Part shown: one piece after another, positions 1 through 7,884 of the stretch | Layout of the letters: the number at the start of each line of letters is the position of its first letter | Numbering within the stretch: the stretch's first letter is position 1 | NCBI GenBank assembly: GCA_036787815.1 | Contig: DAIQOP010000096.1 | Span: forward strand, 1-13,183 | Source: DATBAK01 sp036787815 | GTDB lineage: Bacteria > Actinomycetota > Acidimicrobiia > IMCC26256 > PALSA-610 | Length of the DNA stretch: 13,183 nucleotides | Direction: 5' to 3' | Position numbers and translations under genes: made by a program | Notes under the pieces: model-generated | The model's input: only the letters and a program-made list of their open reading frames with translations | Databases searched by the model: none | What the model was told of the DNA's origin: nothing

Positions 1-1005
1 CGCGTCTCTCATTGCGGCGTGTGCCACTCCGACCTCTCGAACGTCGACGGCACGTACCCGGCGCCGCTCCCGCTGGTGCTCGGCCACGAGGCGGCGGGCA
101 CCGTCGAGGAGGTCGGTCCGGGCGTCTCGACGCTGCGGCCCGGTGATCGGGTCGTTCTCACGCCGACACCGCCGTGCGGCCGGTGCCCGTTCTGCCTCCG
201 CGGCCGCTTCAGCATCTGTGTGAACAGCACCGCCGTGTTCACCGGCACGTTCAACGACGGCAGCACCCGCCTCTCGCGCGGTGGCGCGACCGTGTACCGG
301 GGCCTCGGTGTGGGTGCGTTCGGCGAGCTGGTCATCACGCAGGAGGCGGGGGCCATCAAGGTCGACGACGACACCCCGCTCGACATCGCGTGCGTGATCG
401 GCTGCGCGATCCAGACGGGTGTGGGCGCGGTGCTCAACACCGCGAAGGTCGAGCCCGGCGACACCGTGCTCGTGCTGGGTCTCGGGGGAGTGGGCATCGC
501 CATCGTGCAGGGCGCGCGCATCGCGGGCGCGTCGCGCATCATCGTGAGCGATCCCGTCGGTGAGCGACGCGATGCCGCCGCGCACTTCGGCGCGACCGAC
601 GCCATCGACCCCACCGTCGACGACGTCGTCACCCAGGTGCACGCGCTCACCGGGATCGGCGCCGACTTCGCCTTCGAGGCCGTCGGCAAGGGCGCGCTGG
701 GCCAGGCCGCGATCTGGGCGACCCGACCCGGCGGCACCGCGGTGCTCGTCGGCGCCGGACCGATCGACGATGCGCTCACCATCGAACCGGCGGTCGTGTT
801 CATGGCGAGCGAGCGCCGGCTCGTCGGATCGTTCCTGGGGAGCAGCAACTCCCCGCGCGAGATCCCACGCCTCCTGTCGTTGTGGAAGGCCGGGAAGCTC
901 GACCTCGAAGGCATGGTCACCCGCCGGCGTCCCCTGGCCGAGGTGAACGAGGCCTTCGACGACCTCCGCGCCGCACGCGGCCTCCGTACTGTTCTGGAGC
1001 TGTGA
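1..1005 (+). CDS. Zinc-dependent alcohol dehydrogenase (MDR family), 5'-truncated by window
   Basis: Medium-chain, zinc-containing alcohol dehydrogenase that would oxidise an alcohol to an aldehyde or ketone with NAD+ in the cytoplasm. The frame is open from base 1 and already inside the family's N-terminal region, so about 30-40 residues lie off the left edge; the GTG at 19 is internal, not a start. Counting from base 1, catalytic-zinc ligands are C8 (GVCHSD), H29 (GHEAAG) and C135 (IGCAIQTG). The structural-zinc lobe is a perfect C-x2-C-x2-C-x7-C at C59, C62, C65 and C73. The Rossmann motif GLGGVG is at 160-165, and an Asp after the second beta strand (IVSDP) favours NAD over NADP. It sits 2 bp upstream of an SDR and probably heads or lies inside a catabolic operon. 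The family is certain; the substrate is not readable. Confidence 0.93.
   Translation, partial: RVSHCGVCHSDLSNVDGTYPAPLPLVLGHEAAGTVEEVGPGVSTLRPGDRVVLTPTPPCGRCPFCLRGRFSICVNSTAVFTGTFNDGSTRLSRGGATVYRGLGVGAFGELVITQEAGAIKVDDDTPLDIACVIGCAIQTGVGAVLNTAKVEPGDTVLVLGLGGVGIAIVQGARIAGASRIIVSDPVGERRDAAAHFGATDAIDPTVDDVVTQVHALTGIGADFAFEAVGKGALGQAAIWATRPGGTAVLVGAGPIDDALTIEPAVVFMASERRLVGSFLGSSNSPREIPRLLSLWKAGKLDLEGMVTRRRPLAEVNEAFDDLRAARGLRTVLEL
996..999 (+). promoter_or_regulatory. Ribosome-binding site for the SDR at 1008
   Basis: GGAG eight bases before the ATG, lying inside the last codons of the dehydrogenase. It fixes the start of the downstream SDR and implies translational coupling. It is one of only two convincing Shine-Dalgarno sequences in the window. 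Confidence 0.6.
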
Positions 1006-1007
1006 AC

Positions 1008-1769
1008 ATGGGCGATTTCGACAGCAAGGTCGTGCTCGTCACCGGCGGTGCCGGTGGCATCGGTGCCGCGGCGGCCGAGATCTTCGCCCGGAGGGGCGCG
1101 AGCGTCGTGGTCGCCGATCGCGATGTCGACGGCGCGGCGGCCACCGTCGCCACGATCCGGGCCGCGGGGGGTGTCGCCGTCGAGCACGCGGTCGACGTGG
1201 CGGATCGCGAGTCGGTCGACGCGCTCGTCGACGGGGTGGTCGCGAACTACGGTCGGCTCGATTGCGCCTTCAACAACGCGGGTATCAGTCCTCGTGTCTC
1301 GTCGTTCACCGAGGTCACGGCCGACGAGTGGCAGCAGGTCATCGCGATCAACCTCACCGGAGTTTTCTGGTGCATGCAGGCCGAGTTGCGCCGGTTCGTC
1401 GAGCAGGGAACGGGCGGCGCGATCGTCAACACGTCGTCGGGCGCCGGTGTCGTGGTCGCGCCGGGTCAGCCCGCGTACACCGCAGCGAAGCACGGGGTGC
1501 TCGGGCTCACGAAGGGCGCGGCGCAGGAGTACGCCCGCCAGGGGATCCGGGTGAACGCGATCCTTCCGGGCACCACCGACACGCCGATGCTGCGCACCTT
1601 CATCTCCGAGAACCCACAGATGGAGAAGCTCATGCGGCGCACGACGGCGACAGGCGAGTTCGGCACACCGGAGAAGGTGGCCGAGGCCGCGGTGTGGCTG
1701 TGCTCCGACGCCGCGTCGTTCGTGAGCGGCGACTCGATGCTGGTCGACGGAGGGCAGGTGTGCCGATGA
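1008..1769 (+). CDS. SDR family oxidoreductase (classical, NAD-type)
   Basis: Classical short-chain dehydrogenase/reductase of 253 residues, the normal family length. The nucleotide-binding motif TGGAGGIG is at residues 12-19. Asp37 in ADRD at the end of beta 2 predicts NAD(H) preference. NNAG is at 89-92. The catalytic tetrad is N115, S144, Y157 and K161 (YTAAK). The C-terminal DGGQ segment is typical of the 3-oxoacyl reductase/glucose dehydrogenase-like branch. The ATG at 1008 is chosen because it directly precedes the conserved first strand and has GGAG eight bases upstream; a longer in-frame extension exists but runs through the dehydrogenase gene. It overlaps the next gene by 4 bp. By context it likely acts on the product, or a hydroxyacyl/hydroxy intermediate, of the same pathway as the upstream alcohol dehydrogenase; that role is inferred. 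Confidence 0.93.
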   Translation: MGDFDSKVVLVTGGAGGIGAAAAEIFARRGASVVVADRDVDGAAATVATIRAAGGVAVEHAVDVADRESVDALVDGVVANYGRLDCAFNNAGISPRVSSFTEVTADEWQQVIAINLTGVFWCMQAELRRFVEQGTGGAIVNTSSGAGVVVAPGQPAYTAAKHGVLGLTKGAAQEYARQGIRVNAILPGTTDTPMLRTFISENPQMEKLMRRTTATGEFGTPEKVAEAAVWLCSDAASFVSGDSMLVDGGQVCR

Positions 1770-2221
1770 GCGACAGCGGAGACATCGAGGAGATCCGGGC
1801 CCTGATCCACGAGTACGCGTTCCGTATCGACGGCGGCGATCTCGACGGTGTCGCCGCGTTGTTCGAGCAGGCGGAGCTCGGCTCGTCGGTGCGGCCCGAG
1901 CGCATGCGCGGCGCGGCGGAGGCGCGCTGCAACTACAACGGCGTCATCCTCTACGACAACGGCACACCCTGCACGATGCACTGCCTCACCAATGTCACCA
2001 TCACGGTCGACAGCGGGAGCCGCACCGCGTCGGCCCGCACCTATTTCACGGTGCTGCAGGCCGTGCCCGGGTTCCCGTTGCAGCCGATCATCGCGGGCCA
2101 GTACCGCGATCGCTTCGCACGTCACGCCGGTGAGTGGTGCTTCACCGAACGCATCATCCACCCCGACCTGATCGGTGACCTCAGCAAGCACATGAGCCCG
2201 AAGTGGATCCCCGGCCGATGA
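1766..2221 (+). CDS. SnoaL/NTF2-like domain protein
   Basis: Small single-domain protein of 151 residues with the cone-shaped NTF2/SnoaL fold. The N-terminal helices (IEEIRALIHEYAFRID) lead into a diagnostic middle section (MHCLTNVTITVDSG, residues 71-84). The strand GQYRDRF, followed by W124 and the ER-type final strand, closes the fold. This layout matches the SnoaL_4 type of small proteins seen beside ring-hydroxylating dioxygenases, dehydratases and steroid/aromatic catabolism genes. The ATG at 1766 overlaps the SDR stop codon (ATGA), giving tight translational coupling. Its exact activity is unknown: members may be isomerases, hydrolases, dehydratases or non-catalytic binding proteins. 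Location in an alcohol dehydrogenase/SDR operon suggests a catabolic isomerase/hydratase-like step, which is inference. Confidence 0.8.
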   Translation: MSDSGDIEEIRALIHEYAFRIDGGDLDGVAALFEQAELGSSVRPERMRGAAEARCNYNGVILYDNGTPCTMHCLTNVTITVDSGSRTASARTYFTVLQAVPGFPLQPIIAGQYRDRFARHAGEWCFTERIIHPDLIGDLSKHMSPKWIPGR

Positions 2222-3051
2222 GCGCGAACCACGCTGCCGATTCCGCCGTCGTCGACGCCCTGGCCGACGTGTGGGCTTCGATGCAACGGCTCGGCGACGA
2301 GCTCGACGAGGCGGAGTGGAAGCGCCCGACCGAATGCCCCGGGTGGACGGTGCAGGACAACCTCTCCCACATCATCGGCATCGAGTCGATCATCCTCGGG
2401 CTTCCCGAGCCGGCCGTCGACACTGGCGACCTCCCGCACGTGAAGAACGACCTCGGGCGCTCGAACGAGATCTGGGTGGAATCACTGCGCCCGTGGTCGG
2501 GCGCGGCGGTGCTGCACGAGTTCCGCGTGATCGCCGCGTCGCGACTCTCCGCGTTGCGATCGCACACCGAGGCCGAGTGGTCGGCGCCGTCGTGGACACC
2601 GGTCGGTGAGGGCGCGGTGCGGGACCTCATCCCGTTCCGGGTGCTCGATTCGTGGGTGCACGAGCTCGACATGCGCCGCGCGGTCGGGCGCCCGGCCGAC
2701 ATGGAGTCGGTCTCCGCGCGGCTCGCGCTCGGGCGCCTGCGCGGCGTGCTCGGCATGGTCGTCGGCGCCCGGCTGCGGCCGGCCGACGGCACTCGCGTCG
2801 CCTTCGTCGTCGAGGGCCCGGCCGCGTTCACAGACGCGTACGCGATGACCGACGGTCGCGCGGTCGCGCTCGACCCGCCACCGCAACCGATCGCCGACGG
2901 TGTCGATGTGACGCTCCACATGGACGCCGATACGTTCGTGCGGCTCATCGGCGGGCGGGGTGCGCTCGAGGTGGTCGCGCCGGCGGTGCGCGTCGAGGGC
3001 GACGCGAGCCTCGGCCGCCGGGTGCTCGAGCACATGAAGGTGCTGATGTAA
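2218..3051 (+). CDS. Maleylpyruvate isomerase-family mycothiol-dependent enzyme (DinB-like)
   Basis: 277-residue protein with an N-terminal DinB/MDMPI four-helix domain and a C-terminal SCP2-like lobe. The hallmark ECPGWTVQDNLSHI segment (residues 39-52) gives W43 and the likely metal ligand H51. The second motif, DSWVHELDMRRA (144-155), carries H148 and D151. The C-terminal DVTLHMDADTFVRLIGGR segment is typical of the family's final domain. Known members use mycothiol as cofactor, for example to isomerise maleylpyruvate, and many paralogues have unknown substrates. The ATG at 2218 overlaps the previous stop (ATGA); an in-frame GTG at 2203 is rejected because it lengthens the overlap without a motif. 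It is the last gene of the operon and is followed by a hairpin. The family implies an actinobacterial, mycothiol-making host. Confidence 0.85.
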   Translation: MSANHAADSAVVDALADVWASMQRLGDELDEAEWKRPTECPGWTVQDNLSHIIGIESIILGLPEPAVDTGDLPHVKNDLGRSNEIWVESLRPWSGAAVLHEFRVIAASRLSALRSHTEAEWSAPSWTPVGEGAVRDLIPFRVLDSWVHELDMRRAVGRPADMESVSARLALGRLRGVLGMVVGARLRPADGTRVAFVVEGPAAFTDAYAMTDGRAVALDPPPQPIADGVDVTLHMDADTFVRLIGGRGALEVVAPAVRVEGDASLGRRVLEHMKVLM

Positions 3052-3053
3052 CG

Positions 3054-3088
3054 CGGCCTGAGAACGGTCGCGACCCCGATCTCGGCCG
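3054..3088 (+). terminator. Hairpin after the catabolic operon, possible terminator
   Basis: Starting 2 bp after the TAA at 3051, CGGCC(T)GAGA (3054-3063) pairs with TCTCGGCCG (3080-3088) as nine base pairs with one bulged T. The loop contains the perfect palindrome GGTCGCGACC (3066-3075). There is no T-run, which is common for actinobacterial terminators, so this is suggestive only. Confidence 0.4.
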
Positions 3089-3103
3089 TGGCGCGGTGCC
3101 CAC

Positions 3104-3109
3104 TACCGT
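3104..3109 (+). promoter_or_regulatory. -10 element (TACCGT) for the ABC operon, leaderless-type
   Basis: TACCGT ends 7 bases before the ATG at 3117, so transcription would begin at or within a base or two of the start codon. No Shine-Dalgarno is visible between it and the ATG. The same arrangement recurs at other transcription-unit starts in the window. Confidence 0.5.
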
Positions 3110-3116
3110 GCGAGCG

Positions 3117-3847
<731 letters not shown>

Positions 3848-3851
<4 letters not shown>

Positions 3852-5227
3852 GCTACCGCGACGCGATCGCGATCGCGGCGCGCAGCGTGACCCGACGGCT
3901 CGGGCGCGCGGTGCTGACGGTGCTGGCGATCGCGTTGGCCGCGGCGTTGCTCTCGTCGCTGCTCATCGCCGGTTCGGCCGCGCGCAGCCGCGTGCTCGAC
4001 GACGTGAGCCGCGGCGGGCCGCTCACCGGTATCCGGGTCGATGCCGCGGCGCCCGATGCCGGTGCCCTCGACTCCGACAACCCGACGCCCGGCGTTGCCC
4101 GCCACATCGACGAAGCCGCGCGCCGGCGCATCGCCGCGCTTCCCGGTGTCCGCAATGTCGTTGCCGTGGTCGTGAACCCGGTCGAAGTGATCCCTCCGGC
4201 GCAGTTGCCCGCGCCGGCGCGCGCCGGTTCGACGACGAGCGCGTCGCCGTCGACGACCGCGCCTTCCGGAACCGGCGGCCGGATCGGTGGGACGGCGACA
4301 CCGTTCCGCGACGAGTTGGTCGGGGTCGACCTCGGCCGCGTGGGTGATGTGCCGGTCACGCTCGAGGCCGGCCGGCTCCCGAACGCGGCCTCCACGACCG
4401 AGGTGGCGGTCACCGAGGGCTTCCTCCACCGGCTCGGGCTGAAGAAGGCCGACGCCCCGCGCGTCATCGGCATCGAGGTGGAGGTGGGTGCCCCCCGCCT
4501 CTACACGTCGCCGAACGGCCCGGTCGTGCGCGGACGGTGGACGCGCATGCTCGTCGTCGGTGTCGTCGCGCAAGAGGTGGGCGACGGGCAGTTGCTCGCC
4601 CCGATCTCGTCCGCGATCGAGGCCCGCCGGTGGGCCGCCAAGGGTTTGAATCCCAACGTGTTCGGGGTTGACGCGTCGCCCTACTCGGCGCTGTTCGTCG
4701 TGGCCCGCTCGCTCTCGCTGGTCGGGCCCGTACGCGCGGAGATCACGAAGGTCGGCTTCTCGACGAGCGCGCCCGAGACGTTGATCACCTCGGTGCAGCG
4801 GTACCTGCACGTCGTCGAGATCGTGCTCGGAGGCATCGGCCTCATCGGTCTGGTCATCGCCGGGCTCGGCATCACCAACGCGATGCTGGCCGCGGTGCGC
4901 GAGCGGCGCCGCGAGATCGGGGTGCTCAAGGCCATCGGCGCCCGCGATCGCGACGTCCGGCGCATCTTCCTGCTCGAAGCGGCCACGCTGGGTTTCGTGG
5001 GTGGGGTGATCGGCACGGCGGCGGGATGGCTTACGGCCCGCGCGCTCGCCGGCGTGGTGAACGGCTACCTCGCGAAGGAAGGCCTCGCGGGCGTGGCGCT
5101 CGGCGTGCCCACCACGGTGCTCGTCGGCGGAGTCGTCGGCGCGACCGTGCTCGCGCTGGTGGCCGGCACCGTCCCGGCGCAGCGCGCCGCGCGACTTCCG
5201 GCCCGTCAGGCGATGGGCGATCGATGA
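3848..5227 (+). CDS. FtsX/MacB-like ABC transporter permease
   Basis: 459-residue membrane protein with the MacB-type layout: one N-terminal membrane helix (about 20-43), a large extracytoplasmic domain (about 45-320), then three helices (about 322-347, 377-402, 422-443). After helix 2 comes the coupling segment ERRREIGVLKAIGA (352-365), the conserved FtsX contact with the ATPase. The GTG at 3848 overlaps the ATPase stop (GTGA), and the first residues (VSYRDAIAIAARSV) are the usual amphipathic entry helix. The extracytoplasmic domain contains a low-complexity Ser/Thr/Pro/Ala stretch (about 121-142), probably a flexible loop. These systems act in export, lipoprotein handling or mechanotransmission to envelope enzymes rather than classical import. 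The downstream lipoprotein gene overlaps by 4 bp and is the likely surface partner. Confidence 0.92.
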
Positions 5228-5865
5228 TGCGCCACTCCGTGCTCCGCGCCGGCGCCGTCGTACTGTCGGCACTCGTCCTCGTGGCATGTTCGCACTCGTC
5301 GTCGCACACCGGCGCGGGCACGCCGACTTCGGCTGCGCCGCGCCGCGACGTGCTCGTGACCATCGGCTCCGACGCGACGTTCGGCAACGGCCTGATCAAC
5401 CGCGTCAGCGATTCGTGGCCGCAGCGGCTGTTCCACGACGCGTTCGCCCGCTCGACCGTGTTCGTGAACGCGGCGGACCGATCGGCGACCGTCGGCGAGG
5501 CGATCGCCGTGCAGGTGCCGCTCGCCCTCGAGGCGCAGGCGACGGTGGTGACCGTGTGGATCGGCGACCTCGACCTGAACGACCACGTTCCCGCGGCGCG
5601 ATTCGAGGCCGACCTCGATCGCCTCGTCGGACGGCTCCGCGCGAGCGGGGCTCGGGTGCTGATCGGCAATCTCTCCCGCGCACTCCCGGGTGCCACCGGC
5701 TACGACCTCGCGATCGCCCGAGTCGCGCGCTCGCAGGGTGCGACCCTCGTCGATCTCGCGTCGGCGCTCTCGGCGACGCCGAACGTCGCACCCAGCTCCG
5801 CGGTCGACCCCGTCACGAGCGAGTCGATCGCCCGGGCCTTCGGCACGGCCCTCTCGCGGCCGTAA
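5224..5865 (+). CDS. Lipoprotein with degenerate SGNH-hydrolase-like domain
   Basis: 213-residue predicted lipoprotein. The signal peptide has a short positive start (MMRHSVLR), a hydrophobic core and lipobox L19-V20-A21-C22, followed by a Ser/Thr-rich linker to about residue 40. The rest resembles an SGNH/GDSL esterase fold: first strand DVLVTIGSDATFGNG (42-56), a VVTVWIGDLDLN strand (108-119), the LIGNL strand (146-150), and a terminal AVDPVTSESIARAF helix region (193-206). The catalytic positions are altered: GDSxT reads GSDAT, the GxND block reads GDLD, and DxxH reads D-P-V-T, so the Asn and His are absent. It is probably a non-catalytic binding or scaffold protein, if the fold assignment is right. 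The ATG at 5224 overlaps the permease stop, linking it to the ABC system. Confidence 0.75.
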   Translation: MMRHSVLRAGAVVLSALVLVACSHSSSHTGAGTPTSAAPRRDVLVTIGSDATFGNGLINRVSDSWPQRLFHDAFARSTVFVNAADRSATVGEAIAVQVPLALEAQATVVTVWIGDLDLNDHVPAARFEADLDRLVGRLRASGARVLIGNLSRALPGATGYDLAIARVARSQGATLVDLASALSATPNVAPSSAVDPVTSESIARAFGTALSRP

Positions 5866-5886
5866 CGAGCGGTCTCGGAGAGCCGG

Positions 5887-5892
5887 TAGCTT
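5887..5892 (+). promoter_or_regulatory. Possible -10 (TAGCTT) for the esterase-thioredoxin gene
   Basis: TAGCTT lies 34 bases before the ATG at 5927, which would leave a leader of roughly 27 bases carrying the Shine-Dalgarno at 5914-5920. No good -35 is seen. This start therefore looks leadered, unlike most others in the window. Confidence 0.35.
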
Positions 5893-5913
5893 GAGCGCAG
5901 GGTCGAGAACGGT

Positions 5914-5920
5914 AGGAGGA
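5914..5920 (+). promoter_or_regulatory. Strong ribosome-binding site (AGGAGGA)
   Basis: AGGAGGA, six bases before the ATG at 5927, is the strongest Shine-Dalgarno match in the window. It fixes the start of the fusion gene and argues for high translation. Confidence 0.8.
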
Positions 5921-5926
5921 ACGCGC

Positions 5927-6928
5927 ATGGCGCTGGTCACCAACGTGATTGCGGGGTCGGAGGCTCGGCGGGTGTTGCTGCTCGCCCACGGCCTCGGCGC
6001 CGACGAGCGCGACCTCGGCGGGCTCCTGAGCTACCTAGATCCCGACGGGATCTTCGCAACGGTGATGCCGCGTGGGCAGCACGCCGTGCAGGGCGGTCAA
6101 GGGTTCTCCTGGTACGACATGAGCGCCGGCGCCGCGCCGTCGCCGGCGGCGTTCGCCGACGTGCTCGATGCGCTCGACGAGACGCTCGACGGCACGTGCG
6201 CGCAGTACGGCTTCCCGCGTTCGGAGGCGGTGGTCGGTGGGTTCTCGCAGGGCGCCGGTCTCGCGATCGCGCTCGCCCTGCGTTCGGGCGCTGCCGCGCA
6301 CCCCGCCGCGGCGCTCGCGATGAGCCCGTTCCTTCCCGCGCTCGAGGGCATCGAGATCGACGATGCCGCGGCCTCGTCGGTCCCGGTGCTCGTGCAACAC
6401 GGCACCCACGACCCCATGGTCCCCGTGAAGCAGTCGCGCGGGTTGGCCCGCGCGCTGCGCGCCGCGGGCGTGCCGACGGTGTTTCGCGAGTACCCGATGG
6501 AGCATCAGGTGGCGCTCGAGAGCGTGCAGGACGCGCGGGCGTGGCTCGGCCAGGTCGTCGCCGGCGACAAGCCCGACGAGCCCGTGCCCGACGACCCGAT
6601 CGAGCTGGTCCCGTCGGTCACGACGGCGGCGTTCAAGCGCGAGGTGCTCGAAGCCGAGGGCCCGGTGATCGTGGACTTCTGGGCGCCGTGGTGCGGACCC
6701 TGCCGCCAGGTGTCGCCGATCGTGGAGCAGATCGCCGTGATGCGTGACGGCGCCTACAAGGTCGTCAAGGTCAACATCGACGAAGAGCCGAGCCTCGCCA
6801 GCGAGTACGACGTGCAGAGCATCCCGATGATCGGGCTGTTCCGCAACGGTCGGCTCGAACGGTCGTCGCTCGGGCTCAAGCCGCGCCAGCAGCTCGAAGC
6901 CGAGCTCGGCATGCTCGTCATCCCGTAA
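5927..6928 (+). CDS. Carboxylesterase/phospholipase-family hydrolase fused to thioredoxin
   Basis: 333-residue cytoplasmic two-domain protein with no signal peptide. Residues 1-210 form an alpha/beta hydrolase of the phospholipase/carboxylesterase family: HGLGADERD (21-29), nucleophile elbow GFSQG with S107, acid D162 (GTHDPMVP) and H193 (EHQ), so the triad is intact. After an acidic Pro/Asp linker (about 213-227), residues 228-333 are a complete thioredoxin: FWAPWCGPCR with C256 and C259, and cis-Pro P300 in SIPMIGLF. Each domain is normally a separate protein. The frame is continuous with neighbouring codon use, so the fusion looks real rather than a sequencing error. The start is set by AGGAGGA. 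Possible roles are thioredoxin delivery to the esterase, redox control of it, or deacylation of thioesters; none is demonstrable here. It converges on the SDR at 6938 with 9 bp between stops. Confidence 0.92.
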   Translation: MALVTNVIAGSEARRVLLLAHGLGADERDLGGLLSYLDPDGIFATVMPRGQHAVQGGQGFSWYDMSAGAAPSPAAFADVLDALDETLDGTCAQYGFPRSEAVVGGFSQGAGLAIALALRSGAAAHPAAALAMSPFLPALEGIEIDDAAASSVPVLVQHGTHDPMVPVKQSRGLARALRAAGVPTVFREYPMEHQVALESVQDARAWLGQVVAGDKPDEPVPDDPIELVPSVTTAAFKREVLEAEGPVIVDFWAPWCGPCRQVSPIVEQIAVMRDGAYKVVKVNIDEEPSLASEYDVQSIPMIGLFRNGRLERSSLGLKPRQQLEAELGMLVIP

Positions 6929-6929
6929 G

Positions 6930-6946
6930 GACGCCGCTCAGGCGTC
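6930..6946. terminator. Short hairpin between convergent genes
   Basis: GACGCC (6930-6935) and GGCGTC (6941-6946) form a perfect 6-bp stem with a 5-base loop, straddling the stop of the minus-strand SDR and lying just after the TAA of the fusion gene. It could act in both directions, but there is no T-run, so confidence is low. Confidence 0.35.
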
Positions 6947-7789
6947 GCGCGTTTGCGGCGAGACGAGGCGTGAGGTGATCCCGCTCATGAGCTCGATCAC
7001 GTCGCGCCGGGCCATGCCGCGGAACATCGCTTCGGCGGCGCGGTTGGCGGCACCTGCCGTGATCGACGGGGTCGTCCCGAGCGCGGAGAGCGCGTCGCGC
7101 ACCACGTCGGCCGGTTCCATGACGCCTTCGATCTCGCCGCTCGGCGGTTGACTGGACTGCCACCCGGGGGTCCGCGTGGAACCCGGGCGGATCGCGACCA
7201 CGTCGACGCCGCGTTCGCGCAGCTCGTACCAGAGCCCTTCGGCGAGCACCAGGTCGAACGCCTTGGTCGCCGAGTACAGCGCGACGTTCGCGGCGCCGGC
7301 CTCGGCCGCGAGCGACGACATGACGATGATCCCGCCTCGCCCTCGCTCGGCCATGCGCGCGCCGAGCTCGTGCACGAGCACGACGGGCGCCCGGCAGTTG
7401 ATGTTGATCGCCGCGACCAGGGCCGCGAGGTCCGAGTCGAGGAAGCGGCCGATGGGCGACCACGCCGCGTTCGCGACGAGCAGGCCGATCTCGAGCTCGC
7501 CGACGGCCCGCCGCACCTCGTCGAGCAGGCGCTCGTGCGGCCGGCCGAGGTCGACGACCGCCGTCGCGACGTCGACCGCGCCCGGAGCCGACCGCAGCTC
7601 GGCCGCGGTGGCGCCCAACGCCGACTCGTCGCGGTCGAGGATCAGGAGGTCGATCCCCGTCGCGGCGATCTGGCGGCAGTACTCGGCGCCCAGGCCGCTC
7701 GCGCCACCGGCCACCAGGGCGCGCGGCCCGTACCGGTCGGCGAACACGGCGGGATCGAACGGTGGCAGCTCTACATGGTCGGCGGGCAT
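6938..7789 (-). CDS. SDR family oxidoreductase
   Basis: 283-residue short-chain dehydrogenase. After a ~20-residue N-terminal extension, GGASGLG (28-34) binds the nucleotide and Asp52 (LDRD) suggests NAD(H). ANAAW (106-110) replaces the usual NNAG motif. The active site is S159, Y172 and K176 (YSATK). IRPGSTRTPG (200-209) matches the post-catalytic PG motif. A C-terminal tail (about 225-283) is longer than in minimal SDRs and resembles the branch annotated as general SDRs involved in lipid or cell-envelope metabolism. The ATG at 7789 is chosen because TACCGT ends 6 bases upstream; the same frame stays open far upstream but only antisense or out of frame through selD. It is monocistronic or follows selD with a 95-bp gap. 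The substrate is unknown. Confidence 0.9.
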   Translation of the reverse strand: MPADHVELPPFDPAVFADRYGPRALVAGGASGLGAEYCRQIAATGIDLLILDRDESALGATAAELRSAPGAVDVATAVVDLGRPHERLLDEVRRAVGELEIGLLVANAAWSPIGRFLDSDLAALVAAININCRAPVVLVHELGARMAERGRGGIIVMSSLAAEAGAANVALYSATKAFDLVLAEGLWYELRERGVDVVAIRPGSTRTPGWQSSQPPSGEIEGVMEPADVVRDALSALGTTPSITAGAANRAAEAMFRGMARRDVIELMSGITSRLVSPQTRDA

Positions 7790-7795
7790 CGCCGC

Positions 7796-7801
7796 ACGGT
7801 A
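7796..7801 (-). promoter_or_regulatory. -10 element (TACCGT) for the SDR, leaderless-type
   Basis: On the minus strand TACCGT ends 6 bases before the ATG at 7789. The hexamer is embedded in two GGTACC palindromes spaced by one base (7798-7803 and 7805-7810), which might be a repressor site or chance. No Shine-Dalgarno lies between hexamer and ATG. Confidence 0.5.
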
Positions 7802-7820
7802 CCGGGTACCCCCGGACACG

Positions 7821-7839
7821 CGCCCAATCCTGTTGGGCG
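7821..7839. repeat. 7-bp perfect inverted repeat in the selD-SDR gap
   Basis: CGCCCAA (7821-7827) and TTGGGCG (7833-7839) are exact complements around a 5-base loop. It lies 46 bases past the selD stop and 32 bases upstream of the SDR start (minus-strand sense). It could be a weak selD terminator lacking a T-run, or a symmetrical operator for the SDR. The rest of the 95-bp gap shows nothing more. Confidence 0.5.
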
Positions 7840-7884
7840 ACACGCCCGCCGACCTTCCGGTCGCCTGGCCCGCACGGTCGCGAC

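Noticed and set aside
9..1493. 494-codon minus-strand frame antisense to the dehydrogenase and SDR
   Set aside because: Composition is that of an antisense shadow; every catalytic motif belongs to the plus-strand genes.
5866..5913. Terminator after the ABC-lipoprotein operon
   Set aside because: Only four- or five-base pairings such as TCTC/GAGA could be drawn; not enough to call.
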